Shown here one piece after another: positions 45,401 to 51,092 of a stretch of DNA of 51,092 nucleotides. A program made the position numbers and the translations under genes. The DNA is from Candidatus Hydrogenedentota bacterium (GTDB taxonomy: Bacteria > Hydrogenedentota > Hydrogenedentia > Hydrogenedentales > SLHB01): assembly GCA_903925285.1 (NCBI GenBank), contig CAIYET010000536.1:1-51092 (forward strand), given 5' to 3'. The notes under the pieces are model-generated. The model was not told where the DNA came from and ran no database searches. It saw only the letters and a program-made list of their open reading frames with translations. Numbering within the stretch: position 1 is the stretch's first letter; each line of letters starts with the position of its first letter.

Positions 45401-46134
45401 AGGGCCTCATAGAAAACAAGCCTGTTGACGAGCGCGTAGCATGCGAATTTCGACGCCCGTTCAAGGTTATCACGGATTCCTTCGGCGTCATCGTAGATGA
45501 CCCACCCCTGATCGTCACGCATCCACCGGTCAAGTTCCGCCTTGGGCTGTCTTTTCCCATAACGTACCGCCAACTCTTCGATGGTCATCAAGATCGGCAT
45601 ACTCAAGGAAGATTCCAAGGCTTCGACGAATTTTTCATCGGGAGACTTGAAGCCAATAGGAGAAGTGCCGCGAAGGATTTTTGCGAATTCATAAATGAAC
45701 GTTGCAAGCCAACGGTGAATGTCCGTGACGATCATGGGGTTATCAAACTGGCTCTCGCGGTTGATGTTCACAACAACCCACGACTTATAATTGCGATCCG
45801 CCAAGGTGGTCTTGTCGGGCGTCGTTTCCCATAATACGCATTGGTTGACGTTCCACGTGAAGAAGAATCGGGCTTGGGCGCGTTGCGCCTTCTTCCGCGC
45901 GTCGTCCACCACGGCGTTGATAAATGGGCTACTGCCGTCCTTTTGGTAAGGCAACTTGACTTCCCCTGTCAAACATACCCGGCGTTGTCTGTCAAGGAGG
46001 GTCAGATCACGCCTCTTTTGCGAACCCGTACCGCGTTGCTCGCATTTGGCGCGGCTAAACGGCAGATCCGGGTCTCTGGCAAGGATTTCGTTGATCCAGC
46101 TTGCCACATCCGCCGTGAATTCCCATTCGTTCAT
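42460..46134 (-). CDS. Type IIG-like restriction-modification enzyme (N6-adenine methylase)
   Basis: The 1,224-aa single-chain protein begins with a putative PD-(D/E)XK nuclease ('KRRDLTLLD' then 'LTGEVKLPYQ', ~42-62). A methyltransferase core follows with 'YGQFYTRVEIVDLI', S-adenosylmethionine motif 'DPACGGGTFLVRAYA' (~375) and catalytic 'VVGNPPYVRQEE' (~481). The C-terminal ~600 residues hold the target-recognition part, a helical region with coiled-coil-like 'RQKEEKAIENKKKANRK', and the end. One polypeptide that both cuts and methylates fits type IIG enzymes of the Eco57I style. No S subunit or other defence gene is adjacent. GGGAG precedes the ATG. GC looks lower than neighbours by eye. 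Its stop is 10 bp from that of dsbD. Confidence 0.85.
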   Translation of the reverse strand: MNEWEFTADVASWINEILARDPDLPFSRAKCEQRGTGSQKRRDLTLLDRQRRVCLTGEVKLPYQKDGSSPFINAVVDDARKKAQRAQARFFFTWNVNQCVLWETTPDKTTLADRNYKSWVVVNINRESQFDNPMIVTDIHRWLATFIYEFAKILRGTSPIGFKSPDEKFVEALESSLSMPILMTIEELAVRYGKRQPKAELDRWMRDDQGWVIYDDAEGIRDNLERASKFACYALVNRLVFYEALLKRHSKEMERLAVPDHIDTGESLMSLLDGYFAKAKEVTGDYETVFGEDHYSIGNRIPFYSDNAVVHWRVLINQIHEFDFSKLDYEIIGSIFERLIAPEERHKYGQFYTRVEIVDLINSFCIQDGSETLMDPACGGGTFLVRAYARKKELAPTRSHGQHLADLYGVDVSHFATHLTTINLATRDLVNDENYPQILRSDFFDVAPDRTFVVLPKRTKSTGLGKIQHRDVAIPLLDAVVGNPPYVRQEEIQKAAGKPPSPGTKDYYLKLVYDESAAILSGRSDIHCYFWPHAAKFLKDNGYLCLLTSSQWLDVEYGFRLQDWILRNFEIIAVFESFDEPWFVGARVATTVTILRKQRDDTERMNNIVRFVQIRRPVAEILAHDGTTIGAISSANQFRDEVLFLTANTVNRRYRARLVRQGDLWRQGVQLGVIIGKAEVSEDDDSEDQNGVNGYFGGKWGIHLRAPDLWFQLLERLGDKLTPLGDIAEVRFGVKSGKDCFFFPKDCSEECLQSHLLPADFEIAYGVKRQQVESGHVKLVSCGEGRGEIRAIEAQYLEPELHSLMEVDGFSVEPDDCSRCILLVDKRKRELRGTHVLKYILWGEKQGYNLGATCAARVTEDKEWYDLTGHDRAPALWPKERQYRHIAPANPERLIANCRLYEIYPREEYSDPDLWGGILNSTWVLLSSLQFGRPVGNEGNWSTMVVDVNMMLVPDPRKGAQKLLKRIVLAFQASRKRKPLQLLSERRMREMAYTQARKTDQLARLSDACELDMPDRRELDDAVLEMLGVKSKRERQRLIDELYAYLREFFEWTRQKEEKAIENKKKANRKDPASAADIALQVYEEIFDREGQLLRRYDDHFIDRLQPYDTYEVPLEGTAEVYSDMLIPHGVRFMTPKKRTLGLIEMRIPGQEHLFALVANSERRLFTRVPHDKTECERLRASYEQFLAQRNQRLRELIEARTADEDLQAKIYEVLVQMVIQTRR

Positions 46135-46321
46135 ATTGACTCCCGCCTCGCGTTCGGCCAGTGCGTGTCCACGTCGTGAGCATCCTCGGTTTCCGATATA
46201 TCAAGACGTACGCAGAGGATTCTTGCATGCACACTGTAGTACGCGGCGCCTCCTTAACTCAAGATGATGCCGTCGGCACAAACGAACATCTACAGGCGCC
46301 GGAAGCCACGGGTATGGAAAC

Positions 46322-47293
46322 TTACGCGCGCCAAGGGCGCTCGCGTTTGACGTCTGCCAAGACTTTCTTGGCGATGGCGGCGTCTTCGGCGACTTGGAAG
46401 TCGAACATGCCTACGCAGATGAAGTCGGCGCCGTGGTCGAAGGCGTAGCGGAATCCGTCTTCGGGCTGGATCGCGCCTGCGGCCAGCACTTTGAACGCGA
46501 TCCACGGTTTCTCGACGGCCTTCATGGTTTCGATGGTCTTTTCGGGGTCGTAACACCAGAAGTTGTCGTGGGTGTCTTCGACGACTTCAGTGGTCTGGTC
46601 GGGGCGTCGCGCGGACCAGTAGTTGCCAGAATGGAGCGTCTTGACGTAGAAATCGGGGTTGACGCCGGCCTTTTCGCATTCGACGACGACCTCGAGCGAA
46701 TGACATCCAACGCCGGCGGGGACGCCGCATTCCTTGACAAATTCGACGGTCTTCGCAATCGTCTCGATATGTCCCGATTTGAGGAGGCGGTCGCCGACAT
46801 TGCCTTGGATGTAGACCATACTAGCGCCGTTATCGACGGCGGCTGTCGCGCCCGTCTTGAAGTCGTCCGGGTTCGGATGCGTTTCCGAAATCCACTGAAT
46901 CTTCCCACCGCGTTCGTGCCAGTAGCGGGTGATTACCGGGCCTGACACGGGATTGGTCAGTATCGTGTTGACGCCGTGTTGTTCGCAGACCTGAAGCGTT
47001 TCCATGATCTTGTCGTCGGTGTTGTAGGCTTTGAACAGTCGCGAAGTGTAGATGAGGTCGCGGCTATGCGCCCAGCCGCCGATCAGATTGCCGCCGCAAA
47101 TGACGCGGCTGATGGACAGGTCTTTGATCTTGCCCGTCGGCAGCGCCTGCTCGGGTTTGACCGGCTTGCCGGGCGTGTCGGGCGCCTGGGCCAGTTGCAT
47201 CAGGAAGGCGTGTTCCTCGGGGCCAACGCCCGAAACCATCCCTGCGGCCATTGCGCCTTTCAGGAAACCTCTACGTCCTACTTTTCGACTCAT
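46322..47293 (-). CDS. TAT-exported aldo/keto-reductase-like TIM-barrel protein
   Basis: The 323-aa protein opens with a twin-arginine signal 'MSRKVGRRGFLKGAMAAG', so it is folded before export. The rest looks like a beta/alpha barrel ('ISRVICGGNLIGGWAHSRD', 'EQHGVNTILTNPV', 'GVPAGVGCHSLEVVVECEKAGVNPDFYVKTL', 'WIAFKVLAAGAIQPEDGFRYAFDHGADFICVGMFDFQV'). The last stretch resembles aldo/keto reductases, but the usual catalytic tetrad is not evident. Proteins of this kind are frequent in PVC-like genomes and uncharacterised. AAGGAG precedes the ATG. Confidence 0.75.
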   Translation of the reverse strand: MSRKVGRRGFLKGAMAAGMVSGVGPEEHAFLMQLAQAPDTPGKPVKPEQALPTGKIKDLSISRVICGGNLIGGWAHSRDLIYTSRLFKAYNTDDKIMETLQVCEQHGVNTILTNPVSGPVITRYWHERGGKIQWISETHPNPDDFKTGATAAVDNGASMVYIQGNVGDRLLKSGHIETIAKTVEFVKECGVPAGVGCHSLEVVVECEKAGVNPDFYVKTLHSGNYWSARRPDQTTEVVEDTHDNFWCYDPEKTIETMKAVEKPWIAFKVLAAGAIQPEDGFRYAFDHGADFICVGMFDFQVAEDAAIAKKVLADVKRERPWRA

Positions 47294-47376
47294 GGCAAGC
47301 TCCTTATGGCCCGTCGGATTATTCCAAGCGTGTATCTTACGCGGCGTGCGACGTGGTCATCAAATCGGACGGGAAA

Positions 47377-47506
47377 TGCAGAATTCAGCAGTCTGAATTC
47401 AGAAAACAGTGGAATTACACATGAGGCTTGGCAACATTTTGCGCTCACCCAACGGATGAATCCGTAACCTGTGCCATTCTGAATTCTGACTGCCGTTTTT
47501 AGCCTC
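47377..47506. repeat. Dispersed GAATTC-module repeat, copy D
   Basis: On the minus strand it reads GGCTAAAAACGGCAGTC, a GAATTCAGAATGGC module, 'ACAGGTTACGGAT', then ~60 bp of unique sequence and a second pair of GAATTC modules. The 'GAATGGC.ACAGGTTACGG' part is shared with the copy at 38457. Nothing coding is evident between 47294 and 47616. Confidence 0.65.
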
Positions 47507-47616
47507 ATCACAGTTAGATGCGTTTGCCTTGCGAAGTGCATCCGTACTGGCGGCGATGGGGTTGGTCGTGGTAGGCTTTAGGTTGTACGTTGGTATCTGA
47601 TGGGGAGGCTTCATCC

Positions 47617-50064
47617 ATGGCTTTGAATGCGCCCGTGCGCGACGATGGTCGCGACAGTCGCCATTGGTGGTGGTTGCTTCTGGTTCTCCTGCTCGCCCTG
47701 GCGCTTCGGCTCGTTCGTTTAGGCACGTTCGCTTATTGGCACGACGAGGTTCACAACCTGATCGCCAGCGAAGATCTGTATGCCCTCGTCTTTCACGGCA
47801 ATCTGGTCTCTAACCATCCGCCCGTGCCTTACATCCTCGTGGCGTTCTGGCGCGCGATTGGTATGGGTGGAAACGAATGGACGATGCGGCTGTTGCCGGT
47901 CATTTTTGGGGTAGGATGCGTCGCCGCCGTTTACGCACTGGGTCGCCGACTGTTGGGCGAGCGCGCTGGAATCTGTGCGGCGTTTTTGCTGGCAATCTCG
48001 CCTCTGCATTTGCATCACTCACAGGATCTGAAGGAATACATCTACCTTCCTTGCGTCGCAGCAGTGATGGTTCTTTGGTTCTACCGGGCAATGGACTCGA
48101 ACCGGATGCGCGACTGGCTGATCTACGGCGTGCTTGCGGGTCTCGCGTGCTACACGGAAATCTTCGTAGGGCCTTTGCTGGTCGCCATCAATTTATGGGC
48201 CGTGTTCCAGGCGGGATCGAAGCGCGGCCTCTGGCGGGGATGGCTTACGGGAAATGTACTTGGCGCGTTGCTTTTTCTGCCGTGGCTCGGCATCATGTGC
48301 CAAAAAGCGGGCAAAACGATGATCGACGCCACCAACTGGTGGGTGCCGCCGCCAAGTTTGATCGGCGCGGGTTTCTACTTCAAAGCGGTTGCATTCGGTT
48401 ACACGGCCGTCAAGCCGTGGTTCCAGGTTGCCTTTTTCCTCTACCTCGTGCTCGTCACGCTAGGTTTTGTCCAGGCCTTTCGTGTGAATCGGAAGGGTGC
48501 ATTACTGCTCGCGATGTGGGCGGTCATTCCTGTTGGAATTATCTATGGCGTTTCACTGATAACGCAAAGCGTCTTCCTAATCAGAGCCATGCTTCCGTAC
48601 ACGATAGCCCTCTACCTTCTTGCGGGTGCGGGCCTTGCTTACTTGCGGCCACGGTGGGTCCAAGCGGGGATGCTCGGCCTTGTTTGTGTCGTCGCGGGCG
48701 TAGGACTCTTCCACGAATATAAGCGAGACTATCCACCTCTCGATTTTCCGCACCGGCCGGGGACACATCCCCCGCGAGATTACTCCGGTACCGCAAAGTA
48801 TATTTTGGCACACTGGCAAGATGGCGACATCGTCGTACATTGCACCGATGCCACGTGGCTGCCTTTCTATTGGTATGGATTCCGCGGGATGCCGAGTTAC
48901 TTCGGGGGACTTGGTACGCAGTTCATCGAAGGGATCAAAATAGGCAATCCGCGCAACTCGTGGGATCCACTCCTCGATAATTATTGGCCACAAGAACCGC
49001 AGGGAGTGGTGCCCGGCGCAAAACGCATTTGGTTCGTGTTCGCCGAATGGGAACGCAAATACCTTTGCGGTAACGCGATGAACATGTATCGCTGGTTGGA
49101 CGCACACTTCACTGAAATCGAGAACCACGCGTTCCATGGAATCGATGTCCTCCTATACATGCCGCCGGAATCGGTTACGCCCATAACGCGCGATGAGGAC
49201 GACGGCGTGTCCGTCGTTATCACCCATGCTGGGGACATACAGGGGGCCTATCGGAAGACACAGCCGGATTGCGGAGTTGTGGCCAGGCCCATCGAGGAAC
49301 GCCGCGGACGCCTGACCTTGGCCTTTGATGACGAGTCGCGCGGCTCGGCAGTCCGGCTTGCCGGCGTCGCCCGCCCCATACGAACCGTGGGCTTCGCAGT
49401 CGAGAACCGTGCGCCCGACGCCGTCGAATGCCGTATCGAGTGTATGCCGTCGGACGCCCTGATCGAGTTGGCGTCTCTGTTCGAGGCCAATCCAAAATCC
49501 GATGCGTGGAACGTGCGGCCTCTGTACAATTGCACTCCGCCGCCGCAAGATTATAATTTGTGGGAACTGAGTGCAAATCTGATCGAGGGGCCTGCGTCCA
49601 TGACCGGAGAGGTCCGGCTGCCGCTTGGCGATTACAGCACCTTCCTTTACTCCTTGGCCGTTCCCGGGGATGTCGCCCTTGAGCGAGCGCTCATCGACCT
49701 TCGTGTTGGAGACACGCGTGTCTTCACACCGACGCCGGTTCCGATCCGAGGACCATACCGTTGGGTCTGGCTGAAAACCGCCAATGTTCACACCGACGGC
49801 CGCCCTGCGACGATACGTCTCGAAGGCGAACCATTGCAGGGATGCAAAAACGGTTGGGCTAACCTGGGATATCTCGCCCTGGTACGGCGCACATCCGTGG
49901 CGAATCAGGACAATCCTGCCTGGGCAACCTCGTTGACCATCCCGGCCCGCACCACCCAACACTGGACAATGCAGATCGACGAAGACGTCAGCCGTGTCGA
50001 CATCTGGGTGTTCGAGTCTGGACAGGACGCTAAAGGGTACCGGATCTTCCGCACGTTCCGCTAG
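47617..50064 (+). CDS. Family-39-like membrane glycosyltransferase with a large C-terminal domain
   Basis: The 815-aa protein has ~10 hydrophobic segments in the first 400 residues and the hallmark 'YWHDEVHNLIASEDL' loop after the first helix, where acidic residues (HDE) act in lipid-linked-sugar glycosyltransferases of the ArnT/PMT type. Residues ~420-815 are a soluble, beta-rich domain with no recognised motif, probably outside the cytoplasm. The ATG at 47617 follows GGGGAGG; the track's TTG start is an extension. It probably glycosylates protein, lipid or polymer on the outer face of the inner membrane. Confidence 0.8.
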   Translation: MALNAPVRDDGRDSRHWWWLLLVLLLALALRLVRLGTFAYWHDEVHNLIASEDLYALVFHGNLVSNHPPVPYILVAFWRAIGMGGNEWTMRLLPVIFGVGCVAAVYALGRRLLGERAGICAAFLLAISPLHLHHSQDLKEYIYLPCVAAVMVLWFYRAMDSNRMRDWLIYGVLAGLACYTEIFVGPLLVAINLWAVFQAGSKRGLWRGWLTGNVLGALLFLPWLGIMCQKAGKTMIDATNWWVPPPSLIGAGFYFKAVAFGYTAVKPWFQVAFFLYLVLVTLGFVQAFRVNRKGALLLAMWAVIPVGIIYGVSLITQSVFLIRAMLPYTIALYLLAGAGLAYLRPRWVQAGMLGLVCVVAGVGLFHEYKRDYPPLDFPHRPGTHPPRDYSGTAKYILAHWQDGDIVVHCTDATWLPFYWYGFRGMPSYFGGLGTQFIEGIKIGNPRNSWDPLLDNYWPQEPQGVVPGAKRIWFVFAEWERKYLCGNAMNMYRWLDAHFTEIENHAFHGIDVLLYMPPESVTPITRDEDDGVSVVITHAGDIQGAYRKTQPDCGVVARPIEERRGRLTLAFDDESRGSAVRLAGVARPIRTVGFAVENRAPDAVECRIECMPSDALIELASLFEANPKSDAWNVRPLYNCTPPPQDYNLWELSANLIEGPASMTGEVRLPLGDYSTFLYSLAVPGDVALERALIDLRVGDTRVFTPTPVPIRGPYRWVWLKTANVHTDGRPATIRLEGEPLQGCKNGWANLGYLALVRRTSVANQDNPAWATSLTIPARTTQHWTMQIDEDVSRVDIWVFESGQDAKGYRIFRTFR

Positions 50065-50149
50065 GTACACCGCTCAGTCTGGCGCCTCGATGGAATTCAT
50101 GCACACCCAAAGCGTCAATTGCGCCGCGAGAACCGAAGAAAGGCCGTCC

Positions 50150-50926
50150 ATGAACGAGTATCCCATGCAGGCGATCGCGCCGACCGTGGCACGACTGTTG
50201 AATGTGCCCGCGCCGGAGAAGGCCGAGGCGGAGGCCATCGACATTGTCATGCGCGACTTGACCGGCGTACCGCGCGTGGCGGTGCTGGGCATCGATGCCC
50301 TGGGCTTGGCAATTTACCAATATTGGCACGCGAAGATGCCCATCATGGCCGCACTCGAACGGCAGGCCTTCGCAACCCTTCGCTCGATCCCCATCAGTAA
50401 GACCTGCATCAATTTCGGATGCATGGTCACCGGCGCTTCGATGCACGTGCACGGCGCCGTCACGAGGGATACCCCATTTCAGTGCGAGACCATCTTCGAC
50501 GTGTTGCGACGGCATGGTAAACGCGGCGCCGGTCTCGGACGAAAAGGCTGGACCGGCCATGAACTCCTCGGACGCCACGCCGACATTACGACGGGCGGCG
50601 CGGCACAAGACGACCCGGCAGTCGAGGCATGCGCGCATCGCATCATCCACGAACAGACTCCCGATTTCCTCATCGTACAATACGGGCTCACCGACGAAAC
50701 CTTCCATCGACACGGCCCATACGCACCACAAAGCGCCGAAGCAATCATCGCGGCGGACGCGTGGCTCGAACGAATGGCCGCCTCGCTACGCGACGCATCC
50801 TATGGCATCATACTCCTCGCCGATCACGGCCAGCACACTATCCAACCAGATGAAGACAACCGACTCGGCGCACACGGCGCCGACGCGGACGAAGATTGCG
50901 TCGTCCCCCTGATCTGGACGCGATGA
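50150..50926 (+). CDS. Small alkaline-phosphatase-superfamily phosphoesterase-like protein
   Basis: At 258 aa this is short for the superfamily. It keeps 'VAVLGIDALGL' (first metal-binding Asp), 'CINFGCMVTGASMHVHG' (the region holding the nucleophile, probably the Thr), 'LIVQYGLTDETFHRHGP' (Asp/His pair) and 'LLADHGQHTI' (DHG metal site). Members cleave phosphate mono- or diesters. AAAGG precedes the ATG at 50150. It is 85 bp downstream of the glycosyltransferase on the same strand, so the two may act on one envelope polymer; that is inference. Confidence 0.75.
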   Translation: MNEYPMQAIAPTVARLLNVPAPEKAEAEAIDIVMRDLTGVPRVAVLGIDALGLAIYQYWHAKMPIMAALERQAFATLRSIPISKTCINFGCMVTGASMHVHGAVTRDTPFQCETIFDVLRRHGKRGAGLGRKGWTGHELLGRHADITTGGAAQDDPAVEACAHRIIHEQTPDFLIVQYGLTDETFHRHGPYAPQSAEAIIAADAWLERMAASLRDASYGIILLADHGQHTIQPDEDNRLGAHGADADEDCVVPLIWTR

Positions 50927-50930
50927 TATA

Positions 50931-51048
50931 ACCCTAAACCTAAATTTTGGCAGTTGACACAGAAGAGCATCGCCTGCCTTTTTTATGTTTAGCCTAGAAA
51001 CGGCAGTTGAACCACGAATCACACGAATCACACGAATGAATCAGCGCT
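50931..51048. repeat. Dispersed-repeat copy E and ACACGAATC tandem repeat
   Basis: Beginning 5 bp after the phosphoesterase stop: 'ACCCTAAACCTAAATTTTGG' head, CAGTTGA, ~40 bp, a second GGCAGTTGA at 51002, then AACCACGAATC with two further ACACGAAT units. The window ends shortly after, so the element may continue. Confidence 0.6.
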
Positions 51049-51092
51049 TTATCTCATTGAGGCAAAACGCCCAACAAAACTTCCGAGAAGCG

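Noticed and set aside
46135-46321. Control-protein gene upstream of the restriction enzyme
   Set aside because: A strong AAGGAGG is present on the minus strand but the nearest ATG is badly spaced and the frame runs out of register into the enzyme gene.

Overview
This is a bacterial chromosome window of high GC (roughly 60% by eye, not computed) and ordinary gene density. kdsB and lpxK (Kdo and lipid A synthesis), a large secreted protein with a C-terminal sorting tail, a DUF1080 secreted hydrolase, Gfo/Idh/MocA oxidoreductases, a TAT-exported aldo/keto reductase-like protein and many palindromic intergenic repeats point to a Gram-negative lineage of the PVC / Planctomycetota / Hydrogenedentota kind. 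A Hydrogenedentota-like genome is my best guess; it is inference, and a ribosomal-protein tree would settle it.

Layout. 1-4710: a ~1,500-residue repeat-rich surface protein on the minus strand, interrupted near its N-terminus by an in-frame TGA. 4711-5285: gene-free, with two inverted repeats. 5286-8613: kdsB, pyrG and a membrane protein of unknown function. 8614-12531 (minus): gpmI, a HEAT-like protein and a secreted DUF1080 protein, with a MITE-like element and a tiny hsdR-like remnant. 12783-13910: orphan hicB and a PHP phosphatase. 14095-22442: translation block rpsL-rpsG-fusA-tuf-rpmG-tRNA-Trp-secE-nusG-rplK-rplA-metK, starting at a near-consensus promoter and ending in a strong terminator. 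rplJ, rplL, rpoB and rpoC are absent from their usual place. 22460-29067: a 50-aa protein, then addB and addA, which overlap by ATGA. 29190-33467: a 218-bp nested inverted repeat running into a gluzincin-type peptidase gene, then an oxidoreductase and glgX. 33480-36903 (minus): dprA-lpxK-carboxypeptidase-regulatory-like protein, coupled by ATGA overlaps. 37087-40494: an oxidoreductase with its own promoter, two tiny genes (one YjfB-like) and a phospholipase D-like protein. 40722-46134: dsbD with a shortened thioredoxin end, converging on a 1,224-aa type IIG-like restriction-modification enzyme. 46322-50926: TAT aldo/keto-reductase-like protein, a family-39-like glycosyltransferase and a small alkaline-phosphatase-superfamily protein.

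The most unusual material is between and at the edges of genes. A dispersed repeat family (an 'AAACCTAAA..GGCAGT' head followed by GAATTC-rich modules) occurs at five intergenic sites. Large palindromes occur elsewhere, one of which appears to supply the start of a peptidase gene. The first gene carries an in-frame UGA. I found no CRISPR array, prophage, rRNA or intact insertion sequence. No clear multi-gene novel system stands out; the repeat family and the start-supplying palindrome are the best leads.
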